A DNA stretch of 5,520 nt, taken from assembly GCA_003564735.1 (NCBI GenBank), contig PXEK01000279.1, positions 1-5,520 on the forward strand, given 5' to 3'. Positions 1 to 5,104 of this stretch are shown piece by piece. Positions within the stretch are counted from its first letter, which is position 1; every line of letters begins with the position of its first letter. This DNA comes from Cryomorphaceae bacterium. Its GTDB lineage: Bacteria > Bacteroidota > Bacteroidia > Flavobacteriales_G > Salibacteraceae. Position numbers and translations under genes: made by a program. Under the pieces are notes generated by a model. That model saw nothing but the letters and a program-made list of their open reading frames with translations. It was not told the origin of the DNA and made no database searches.

Positions 1-276
1 CCAACTTTCGCAATGGTGGATACCAACTCCAACCCCGAATTGGTTGATTTCCCTATTCCCGCTAACGACGATGCCTCAAGCTCCATTTCAAAAATCATTG
101 ATGTTGTTTGTACAGCTATCGAAGAAGGTTTGGAAGAGAGAAAACTAGAGCGCGAGAAAAAAGACGCCGATAAAGCCGCGGCAAAGAAAAAAGAGGATGA
201 CAAAAAAGCCGATGATAAAAAGGGTGAGGCAAAAACCGCTCCCGAGGCGTCAACCGAAAAAGTAAAAGCTGAATAA
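1..276 (+). CDS. rpsB: 30S ribosomal protein S2, C-terminal part (5' end outside window)
   Basis: The reading frame is open from base 1, and its first visible residues are [20 protein letters not shown], so the gene starts upstream of the window; the ATG at 13 is an internal methionine. The stretch [12 protein letters not shown]...[11 protein letters not shown] is the highly conserved C-terminal core of S2, where the protein binds the small ribosomal subunit. It is followed by a helix ([20 protein letters not shown]) and a tail of roughly 35 residues very rich in Lys, Asp, Glu and Ala. Such charged tails are common on Bacteroidetes S2 and absent from E. coli S2. The next gene, tsf, begins 38 bases downstream, in the classical rpsB-tsf order, and no terminator is visible between them, so the two are probably one transcript. 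S2 identity is secure; only about 91 residues are visible. Confidence 0.96.
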   Translation, partial: PTFAMVDTNSNPELVDFPIPANDDASSSISKIIDVVCTAIEEGLEERKLEREKKDADKAAAKKKEDDKKADDKKGEAKTAPEASTEKVKAE

Positions 277-314
277 TCACACTCATTACAAAACACTTTT
301 AGAAGCGAAATAAA

Positions 315-1145
315 ATGTCAAAAATAACAGCTGCAGAAGTAAATAAATTAAGAAAACAAACCGGTGCGGGCATGATGGATTGCAAAAAAGCATTGGTTGA
401 AGCTGACGGCGATTTTGAAGCTGCCGTTGAATTCTTGAGAAAAAAAGGTCAAAAAGTTGCCGCTAAAAGAGGCGATAACGAAGCCTCTGAAGGTTTGGTT
501 ATTGCAAAATCAAACGATGCGGGCACCTCAGGCGTAATCGTAAAAATCAATTGTGAAACTGACTTTGTAGCGAAAAATGCCGAGTTTGGCAACTTTGCCG
601 ATTCTATAGTAAATATTGCTCTTGAAAACGGCATCAACAACGTTGAGGAGTTGAATAAGCAAGATGCCAACGGCATCACGGTTGAAGATTCGGTTACAGA
701 GCAAATTGGGAAAATTGGCGAGAAAATTCAAATTTCCGAAGTAGCTAAAATCGATGCCGAACACGTGGTTGCATACAATCACCCCGGTAACCAAGTAGCG
801 TCACTCGTTGGATTGAACAAATCAGGTGAAAAGGTAAGTGAAGCGGGTAAAGATGTGGCTATGCAAATTGCAGCCATGAATCCTGTTGCACTCAATCAAG
901 AGGGCGTATCGCAAGAAATTATCGATAAAGAAATTGAAATTGGTAAAGAAACGGCACGCCAAGAAGGTAAGCCCGAAGAGATGCTTGAAAAAATTGCCCG
1001 CGGTAAATTGAACAAGTTCTTCAAGGAAAACACTTTATTGGAACAAGCCTTTATTAAAGACAATAAGCAAACGGTTTCAAAGTACCTGAACAGCGTTGAG
1101 TCAGGCTTAACCGTTACGGAGTTCAAGCGATTCTCGCTTCAATAA
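315..1145 (+). CDS. tsf: Elongation factor Ts
   Basis: EF-Ts is the cytoplasmic nucleotide-exchange factor that releases GDP from EF-Tu during translation elongation. The 276-residue product has the full family layout. An N-terminal UBA-like domain (about residues 3-50) carries the signature TGAGMMDCKKAL at 16-27. The EF-Tu contact motif ETDFVAKN is at 81-88, with the Asp-Phe pair (D83, F84) that corresponds to the residues inserted near the EF-Tu magnesium site in E. coli. The C-terminal dimerisation-type region includes a segment around 215-240 (EGKPEEMLEKIARGKLNKFF) typical of the family. Length is usual for Bacteroidetes. The ATG follows an A-rich leader (GAAATAAA) without a Shine-Dalgarno sequence, which is normal in this phylum. 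It sits just after rpsB and ends 7 bases before a strong terminator, so rpsB and tsf probably form the end of one transcription unit. Confidence 0.98.
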   Translation: MSKITAAEVNKLRKQTGAGMMDCKKALVEADGDFEAAVEFLRKKGQKVAAKRGDNEASEGLVIAKSNDAGTSGVIVKINCETDFVAKNAEFGNFADSIVNIALENGINNVEELNKQDANGITVEDSVTEQIGKIGEKIQISEVAKIDAEHVVAYNHPGNQVASLVGLNKSGEKVSEAGKDVAMQIAAMNPVALNQEGVSQEIIDKEIEIGKETARQEGKPEEMLEKIARGKLNKFFKENTLLEQAFIKDNKQTVSKYLNSVESGLTVTEFKRFSLQ

Positions 1146-1152
1146 CGATTTT

Positions 1153-1190
1153 AAAAAAAAGAGATGTTGGTTTCAACATCTCTTTTTTTT
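1153..1190 (+). terminator. Strong Rho-independent terminator after tsf
   Basis: A perfect 9-bp stem GAGATGTTG (1161-1169) / CAACATCTC (1174-1182) closes a 4-base GTTT loop and is followed at once by eight T (1183-1190). Eight A (1153-1160) precede the stem and can extend pairing to 17 bp. The symmetry means it could also end transcription coming from the right. It begins 7 bases after the tsf stop, so it should end the rpsB-tsf transcript and separate it from pyrH. Confidence 0.95.
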
Positions 1191-1195
1191 ATCCC

Positions 1196-1203
1196 GATTT
1201 TTG
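1196..1203 (+). promoter_or_regulatory. Possible -7 promoter element for pyrH
   Basis: GATTTTTG followed by C matches the Bacteroidetes -7 consensus TAnnTTTG at all fixed positions except the first. It lies right after the tsf terminator and about 40 bases before the pyrH ATG, where a separate pyrH promoter would be needed. No convincing -33 TTG/TTTG is visible at the usual distance; that region is occupied by the terminator hairpin. The assignment is an inference from position and a near match. Confidence 0.35.
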
Positions 1204-1244
1204 CAGTTGCATTCACCTACTACTTACAAACAAAACAATGGCTC

Positions 1245-1952
1245 ATGAAATACAAAAGAATACTCCTCAAACTAAGCGGCGAATCATTAATGGGTAAGAA
1301 CGATTTTGGTATAGACCATGATCGCCTCGCCACCTACGCCGATGAAATCGTCGAACTCATGGATCACCGCGTAGAGCTGGCCATTGTGATAGGCGGAGGA
1401 AATATTTTTAGAGGGATTCAAGATACCGGCGGCAATATCGATCGCGTGCAAGGCGATTACATGGGAATGTTGGCCACTATGATGAACAGCATGGCGCTGC
1501 AATCAAGCCTGGAAGGAAAAGGGCTTAAAACCCGCTTACTCTCTGCCATTAAAATGGAACAAATCGCCGAGCCTTTTATTAAAAGACGTGCAACACGTCA
1601 CCTCGAAAAAGGCCGTGTGGTTATTTTTGGCGCGGGTACGGGCAACCCGTATTTCACCACCGACACGGCCGCCTCATTGCGCGCCATTGAAATCAATGCC
1701 GATGTGATTTTAAAAGGAACTCGTGTGGACGGTATTTATACCGAAGACCCCGAAAAAAATCCGGAAGCCAAACGCTACGAAAAAATCACGTACAAGCAGT
1801 GCATTGAGCAAGACATCAATGTAATGGACATGACGGCCTTTACGCTTTGTAAAGAAAACAACCTCCCGATTATCGTTTTTGATATGGACAGCGGAAATAA
1901 CCTGCTCAAGGTAGTAAAAGGCGAAAACTTAGGGACGCTGGTCACCAATTAA
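1245..1952 (+). CDS. pyrH: Uridylate kinase (UMP kinase)
   Basis: PyrH phosphorylates UMP to UDP with ATP in pyrimidine nucleotide synthesis, usually as a cytoplasmic hexamer of the amino-acid-kinase fold. The 235-residue protein shows the phosphate-binding start KLSGE (9-13), the glycine-rich GGGNIFRG (50-57), the UMP-binding region DYMGMLAT (71-78), the signature [15 protein letters not shown] (129-143) and a nucleotide-binding segment [18 protein letters not shown] in the C-terminal half. The start chosen is ATG 1245, giving [13 protein letters not shown], the usual family N-terminus and length. An in-frame ATG at 1164 would add 27 residues but lies inside the tsf terminator. The gene follows rpsB-tsf as in many bacteria, but it is separated from them by that terminator and probably has its own promoter. 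frr, a frequent downstream partner, is absent; a convergent cassette follows. Confidence 0.97.
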   Translation: MKYKRILLKLSGESLMGKNDFGIDHDRLATYADEIVELMDHRVELAIVIGGGNIFRGIQDTGGNIDRVQGDYMGMLATMMNSMALQSSLEGKGLKTRLLSAIKMEQIAEPFIKRRATRHLEKGRVVIFGAGTGNPYFTTDTAASLRAIEINADVILKGTRVDGIYTEDPEKNPEAKRYEKITYKQCIEQDINVMDMTAFTLCKENNLPIIVFDMDSGNNLLKVVKGENLGTLVTN

Positions 1953-2029
1953 TCGCTACGCTCAAGGCACACTTTACCGACACTAAAAGAAATCTTGCCT
2001 CCGAATCCATCCACCCGCTCTTTACCAAA

Positions 2030-2530
2030 TCACACCGCGCGAGCATGACTGCGCAACTCATATAATTTAGGTCGATGGGTGCGCAACTCCCTTACATTGG
2101 AGTCTCCTGAATTTTCACTTCGTTTTTCGGCGGCAGCGAGGCGAAACATCATACTTCTTTTTTCACTTACGGGCTTAGCAAAATCAACAAACAATTCACA
2201 TTCGCTCAAATACGCGTCGGCCTCGTCGTACATTCCGTTTTCAATTAGCGTGACAGACTGATTGAGTAACGTTTTGAAGTAACCCTCCATCTCCTTGTTG
2301 GCCACTACCCTCAAATTGCGAACAGGAATGATAAACCTGCCCTCTTTGTCCTTCAGCATTTCGAGTTGTTCGGGGCAAATCACCTCTATATCGTAATTCC
2401 AATGCAAGCCCTTTACGGCGCCCGCGTGAGCGGCATAAGCCCATGATTTGATTTTAGACCATTGGCCGGGAGTTACATTTGACGGACGAGTAAACGTGTT
2501 TAAGTACTTTTTTATATCTCTTGCTTTCAT
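2030..2530 (-). CDS. Hypothetical protein, second gene of the HIRAN cassette
   Basis: I do not recognise this 166-residue protein. It has no signal peptide or membrane segment, so it is probably cytoplasmic. The N-terminal half (1-80) is basic and aromatic, with tryptophans at 24, 30 and 44 and a conserved-looking stretch SKIKSWAYAAHAGAVKGLHW. Residues about 80-137 look alpha-helical, and NGMYDEADAYLSEC (98-111) resembles a single TPR-type helix pair. The C-terminus is basic and carries two similar 10-residue units, VRELRTHRPK and LYELRSHARA. The start ATG overlaps the stop of the upstream gene by one base (TAATG), and no Shine-Dalgarno is visible, which suggests translational coupling and a shared function with the HIRAN protein. 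It converges on pyrH with a 77-base gap that shows no obvious terminator. A nucleic-acid-related role would be a guess from its partner and basic charge only. Confidence 0.8.
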   Translation of the reverse strand: MKARDIKKYLNTFTRPSNVTPGQWSKIKSWAYAAHAGAVKGLHWNYDIEVICPEQLEMLKDKEGRFIIPVRNLRVVANKEMEGYFKTLLNQSVTLIENGMYDEADAYLSECELFVDFAKPVSEKRSMMFRLAAAEKRSENSGDSNVRELRTHRPKLYELRSHARAV

Positions 2531-2868
2531 TAGTCTGTAATTTTAATGGTTAATATTTCAATAGGTAAAAACTTCTTCTTTTGCACTCGGGTCACTCTAC
2601 ATTTGAGTTCAAACCCTCGTTTTATGACCTTTTTCAAGTTATGTGCGGGCATCCCGGGGACGTAACCCAACTTTAAACCTCGATACCTCACCTCGATGCC
2701 GCCGTTATTTCCCGGATGCATCCGTACGGGAGTCCCCGGCTGTAAGTGGTGATACACATATTTGAGATCGTATTGTGAAATGCCGCTAACCTCTCCCGCG
2801 TAAAAAACCGTTTCATCGGATTGAACCGGGTTTTTCATCTTCTCTAACTGTTCCATTATAAACCTCAT
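2530..2868 (-). CDS. Small HIRAN-domain-like protein
   Basis: The 112-residue product reads as a single HIRAN domain (about residues 20-110). Visible family-like features are an N-terminal strand with YAGEVSGISQY (23-33), LQPGTPVRMHPGNN (42-55) in the position of the usual L..G..v.L..eP.N motif, then a strand and the hallmark GLKLGYVP (64-71), followed by a helix ending in KKVIKRG (79-85) and two final strands. The Asp and Ala that usually follow the motif Asn (N..D..A) are not present. HIRAN domains bind DNA, including ssDNA 3' ends in eukaryotic HLTF; in bacteria, stand-alone versions have little-known roles. Two starts are possible: ATG 2868, or ATG 2856, which has GAGG six bases upstream; the difference is four residues. 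It is the first gene of a two-gene unit, with a -7 box and an inverted repeat upstream. The gene is well supported and the domain call is moderate. Confidence 0.72.
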   Translation of the reverse strand: MRFIMEQLEKMKNPVQSDETVFYAGEVSGISQYDLKYVYHHLQPGTPVRMHPGNNGGIEVRYRGLKLGYVPGMPAHNLKKVIKRGFELKCRVTRVQKKKFLPIEILTIKITD

Positions 2869-2893
2869 AATTCTTGTTTTTAATTTGATGAGG

Positions 2894-2901
2894 CAAACAT
2901 A
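2894..2901 (-). promoter_or_regulatory. -7 promoter element of the HIRAN cassette
   Basis: On the minus strand this reads TATGTTTG followed by C, an exact match to the Bacteroidetes -7 consensus TAnnTTTG. It lies 26 to 33 bases before the ATG at 2868, which predicts a leader of roughly 20 bases. No TTG/TTTG -33 element is seen; the spacer and -33 zone are filled by an inverted repeat. Confidence 0.65.
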
Positions 2902-2906
2902 CCGGC

Positions 2907-2933
2907 CGCCACCGTAATCTTTTTACGGTGGTG
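2907..2933. promoter_or_regulatory. Inverted repeat, probable operator of the HIRAN cassette
   Basis: CCACCGTAA (2909-2917) and TTACGGTGG (2923-2931) form a perfect 9-bp inverted repeat around a 5-base TCTTT centre. A further pair at the ends (C2907/G2933), across the position 2908/2932, extends it to nearly 11 bp. It starts six bases upstream of the minus-strand -7 box, so it covers the spacer and -33 region. That is where a repressor or activator dimer would act. It has no T-run after it on either strand, which argues against a terminator. Confidence 0.6.
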
Positions 2934-2984
2934 AAGTAAAGGGGTGTTTTTTTAGCACCGAATACAAAACTTACTGATTTACAG

Positions 2985-3086
2985 ATGGTAATTTCAGAAA
3001 TAAATATTGAAAATTTTTTAGGCTTTCATTTATCAGTGACCAATAAGTCCGGAGCATCCATTATAAAAACCTGCGCAGCGGGTTAA
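2985..3086 (+). CDS. Possible small ORF or gene remnant
   Basis: An ATG-started frame of 33 codons ends in TAA. The peptide begins MVISEINIENFLGFHLSV, which is reminiscent of the N-terminal beta-strand of RecF/OLD-type ATPases (M-x-I-x-x-I-x-I-x-N-F-x-G-F). It then runs into unrelated-looking sequence with no Walker A motif before the stop. No Shine-Dalgarno or clear promoter is visible. It may be a chance frame, a true small peptide, or the stump of a lost gene. The resemblance is short and the call is speculative. Confidence 0.2.
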   Translation: MVISEINIENFLGFHLSVTNKSGASIIKTCAAG

Positions 3087-3123
3087 ATTTTCACGAGTGA
3101 TAGCCGTTTTCAAATAGGTTTAG

Positions 3124-3131
3124 TATTTTCG
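3124..3131 (+). promoter_or_regulatory. Possible -7 promoter element of the lipoprotein gene
   Basis: TATTTTCG followed by C differs from TAnnTTTG at one fixed position. It ends 23 bases before the ATG at 3155, a plausible leader length for this phylum. No clear -33 element is visible. Confidence 0.4.
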
Positions 3132-3154
3132 CGGGGTACAATTCAGGTGCGACA

Positions 3155-3949
3155 ATGAAAAAGAACCCCTCCACCCCAAAATTCAGCTCTATTTTAATTG
3201 GCGCATGCGTCTTTCTAATCGCATGGGGGTGTGAAAAAGACGTCGAGCCCCAAGGAGACGAACACTTTACCTCACTTCCCGATTTTATTGCCGAAACGGA
3301 AGTAAACGATACCGGACAAACGGTTTTACTTTTTACCGCAAGTGACAGTGCTTCATTGCGAAAAGACCGCTCGCCACACCGCATTCAAGGTTTTTTACCG
3401 CAATATCAAATCCCCTCAAACACTACATGTGTACTTTTTACGGCGCCCTACCAAACCTTTCCCGATACGGTAAGCGACAAAACCTTTCGTTTTTATGGGT
3501 CGGCAGAAATGAAAAACGGGATATTTAGTTTGTCCCCCGACTTTGATCGCGGCGATTATTGGGTTAAGGCGGTAATCAACACGGGCGACTCCCTGCACAT
3601 TTCCAATGCGGCACGTCTCAACCTCTCACGCAAACAAACCGATTTTTTAATCGAGGAAGACATTACGCGAGAAGTCGATATTTCAGAACGTACCGTTTTA
3701 GACGCAAGTAATTACAATCATGAGCGTGCTGTACTCTCCGTAATGCACGGCAGAAATCACCTTTTGAGTATGCTCACCCTGCAACGCCGCTTTATTCTGT
3801 TTTCTGCTGCTGATTTTGAGTACAACTCAAACCCTGAAATCACAAACCCCCAATTTGATACCGGAGTGTACACCCTAGACCTGTTTTTATTGGATAAAGA
3901 CTACAGAGCTAAAGGCAGGTTTATCACTGAATACAGGGTTGAGGAGTAA
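3155..3949 (+). CDS. Putative outer-membrane lipoprotein of unknown function
   Basis: The 264-residue product starts with a lipoprotein-type signal: a short basic N-region (MKKNPSTPK), a hydrophobic core at about 11-25, and a cysteine at 26 in IAWGC. The lipobox is imperfect because Trp occupies the -2 position. An alternative, IGAC with Cys18, fits the consensus better but leaves a very short hydrophobic core. The residues after Cys26 are EKDVE; acidic residues just behind the lipidated cysteine recall surface-export signals described for Bacteroidetes lipoproteins, which is an inference. The rest is soluble, with many beta-strand-like segments and no motif I recognise. It sits alone between the divergent HIRAN cassette and ruvX, with its own weak promoter. 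The ATG at 3155 is the only in-frame start that includes the whole signal. Confidence 0.82.
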   Translation: MKKNPSTPKFSSILIGACVFLIAWGCEKDVEPQGDEHFTSLPDFIAETEVNDTGQTVLLFTASDSASLRKDRSPHRIQGFLPQYQIPSNTTCVLFTAPYQTFPDTVSDKTFRFYGSAEMKNGIFSLSPDFDRGDYWVKAVINTGDSLHISNAARLNLSRKQTDFLIEEDITREVDISERTVLDASNYNHERAVLSVMHGRNHLLSMLTLQRRFILFSAADFEYNSNPEITNPQFDTGVYTLDLFLLDKDYRAKGRFITEYRVEE

Positions 3950-4070
3950 CGAATTTCACTTTTTAGTATAGGCTGAAGTTTTGGTTGATAAGCAACTTAA
4001 ATGAATCGATTTACTTTCAATAACAGCCGGAATAATACAAATAAACATATCACTTCCCCTAAAACCATAG

Positions 4071-4078
4071 TACATTTG
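4071..4078 (+). promoter_or_regulatory. -7 promoter element of ruvX
   Basis: TACATTTG followed by CC is an exact match to the Bacteroidetes TAnnTTTG box. It ends only 4 bases before the GTG start of ruvX, so transcription should begin at or next to the start codon. The expected -33 zone (about 4045-4055) lacks TTG. The rest of the gap after the lipoprotein gene (3950-4070) is A/T-rich and shows no terminator. Confidence 0.65.
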
Positions 4079-4082
4079 CCTT

Positions 4083-4496
4083 GTGGGACGAATAATGGCC
4101 ATTGATTACGGTAAAAAACGAACGGGTATCGCGGTAACCGATACCCTTCACATAACGGCCAACGGTTTGTGTACCGTGGAAACGCCTAACCTATTGACCT
4201 ATTTAACCGAGTATATCAGAAAAGAGTCTGTCGATACGCTGGTTGTAGGCGCACCGCAACGCATGAGTGGTGAACCCTCGGCAATTGAAAAAGATATACG
4301 GCGTTTTATTGCGCAATTTAAAAAACGGTTTCCCACTATTCACGTAGAGAGAGAAGATGAACGCTTTACCTCAAAAATGGCAATGAACACCATGATTGCG
4401 GGGGGCGTAAAAAAAATGAAAAGAAGAAACAAATCACTTGTTGATCAAGTTAGTGCAACCTTAATTTTGCAATCTTATTTAGGAGACGACTTATGA
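4083..4496 (+). CDS. ruvX: YqgF/RuvX family nuclease (putative Holliday junction resolvase; pre-16S rRNA processing)
   Basis: The 137-residue protein has the RNase H-like fold signature of the YqgF family. The first strand, RIMAIDYGKKRTG (3-15), has the catalytic-type Asp8. Then come VVGAP (54-58) with the following QRMSGEPS, DERFTS (92-97) and the C-terminal VDQVSATLILQSYL (120-133) with Asp121. Family members are described as Holliday junction resolvase-like proteins and, in E. coli, as the nuclease that matures the 5' end of 16S rRNA. The GTG at 4083 is preferred because it gives MGRIMAIDYG, the usual N-terminus, and keeps the first strand whole. The ATG at 4095 would cut this strand just before Asp8. 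A -7 box almost touches the GTG. The stop overlaps the def start (ATGA), so the two genes are co-transcribed and probably translationally coupled. Confidence 0.93.
   Translation: MGRIMAIDYGKKRTGIAVTDTLHITANGLCTVETPNLLTYLTEYIRKESVDTLVVGAPQRMSGEPSAIEKDIRRFIAQFKKRFPTIHVEREDERFTSKMAMNTMIAGGVKKMKRRNKSLVDQVSATLILQSYLGDDL
4481..4486 (+). promoter_or_regulatory. Shine-Dalgarno sequence of def, inside the ruvX end
   Basis: AGGAGA lies six bases before the def ATG at 4493, a good distance and a strong match to the anti-Shine-Dalgarno. It falls within the last codons of ruvX (encoding LGDD). It stands out because the rpsB-tsf-pyrH starts in this window have only A-rich leaders, as is usual in Bacteroidetes. 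Confidence 0.6.
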
Positions 4497-5080
4497 TATT
4501 ACCCATTGTTGCATACGGCGATCGCGTGCTAAAACAAGAAGCTGAAGATTTTGATTTAGAAAAAAAAGAAAAGCTCAAATCCTTTATATCCGATTTATTC
4601 GAAACTATGGAAAATGCCGCGGGTGTGGGCTTAGCGGCTCCTCAAGTGGGAGAATCTGTTCGAGTTTTTGTAGTGGATACCTCGCCTTTTGCCGAGGATG
4701 AAGAACTCGACGATGAGGAACGCGAAGAACTAAAAAACCTGCGCAAAGCCTTCATCAACCCTATCATTGTAGAGGAACACGGTGAAGAGTGGGGATTTAC
4801 CGAGGGATGCCTAAGTATTCCGGGTATACGAGAGGATGTGTACCGACAAGAAGAAATTGTAATCGAGTACTACAACGAGGATTTAGAGTTGGTTGAAGAG
4901 CGTTATAACGGACTGGCGGCAAGGGTCATTCAACACGAATACGACCATATTGAAGGAATTTTGTTTACCGATAAACTCAATCCGCTAAAACGTCGTTTAC
5001 TTCAAAAAAAGCTTACCAATATATCTAAAGGAAAGGTGCAAGTGGATTACCGTATGCGCTTTCCGGTCAAAAAACGTTGA
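4493..5080 (+). CDS. def: Peptide deformylase
   Basis: This metalloenzyme removes the formyl group from the N-terminal methionine of new proteins at the ribosome. All three family motifs are intact in the 195-residue product: GVGLAAPQ (44-51, with Gln51), EGCLSIPG (104-111, metal ligand Cys106) and QHEYDH (147-152, metal ligands His148 and His152, catalytic Glu149). Between motifs 1 and 2 there is a very acidic insertion (about 66-82, rich in Asp and Glu), which I recall as common in Bacteroidetes deformylases. The C-terminus is basic and lacks a long extension. The ATG overlaps the ruvX stop by four bases (ATGA) and is preceded by AGGAGA. A downstream lipoprotein begins 24 bases after the stop, so the three genes probably form one operon. 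Confidence 0.97.
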   Translation: MILPIVAYGDRVLKQEAEDFDLEKKEKLKSFISDLFETMENAAGVGLAAPQVGESVRVFVVDTSPFAEDEELDDEEREELKNLRKAFINPIIVEEHGEEWGFTEGCLSIPGIREDVYRQEEIVIEYYNEDLELVEERYNGLAARVIQHEYDHIEGILFTDKLNPLKRRLLQKKLTNISKGKVQVDYRMRFPVKKR

Positions 5081-5104
5081 TTTTTAACTCAAAAATGTGA
5101 TACT

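Larger units (their letters stand above)
2869..3154. other. Divergent intergenic region
   Basis: This 286-base gap separates the minus-strand HIRAN cassette from the plus-strand lipoprotein. Its left third holds the cassette's leader, -7 box and inverted repeat. The middle (2940-3090) is A/T-rich, with a possible 33-codon reading frame on the plus strand at 2985-3086 and only weak imperfect dyads. The right end carries a near-consensus -7 box for the lipoprotein. I see no tRNA, repeat array or insertion-sequence end in it. Confidence 0.7.

Noticed and set aside
449..1126. Antisense reading frames across tsf
   Set aside because: They lie wholly within a well-conserved gene on the other strand and have no recognisable protein features or own signals.
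1164..1244. N-terminal extension of pyrH from ATG 1164, looking like a hydrophobic membrane leader
   Set aside because: The ATG lies inside the tsf terminator hairpin, and the family N-terminus and usual length begin at ATG 1245. The hydrophobic look comes from the T-rich terminator being translated.
1964..2000. AGGCA...TGCCT as a terminator between pyrH and the cassette
   Set aside because: A 5-bp stem with a loop of about 29 bases and no T-run is not a credible terminator.
2079..2444. Other-frame readings inside the 166-residue cassette gene (plus 2079-2261, minus 2241-2444)
   Set aside because: The longer frame is coupled by TAATG to the HIRAN gene and spans the whole stretch; the short ones lack any signal.
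2907..2933. Inverted repeat read as a terminator
   Set aside because: No T-run follows the stem on either strand, no gene ends nearby, and it abuts a promoter box, so an operator fits better.
2944..2959. GGTG-T7AG-CACC dyad
   Set aside because: Only 4 bp of stem around a 9-base T-rich loop, which is too weak to call a structure.
2974..2997. Imperfect dyad CTGA-T-TTAC / GTAA-TT-TCAG
   Set aside because: Two 4-bp blocks with an internal mismatch are expected by chance in A/T-rich sequence.
3091..3384. Minus-strand reading frame over the lipoprotein start
   Set aside because: It overlaps the signal peptide of a convincing plus-strand gene and has no recognisable features or promoter.
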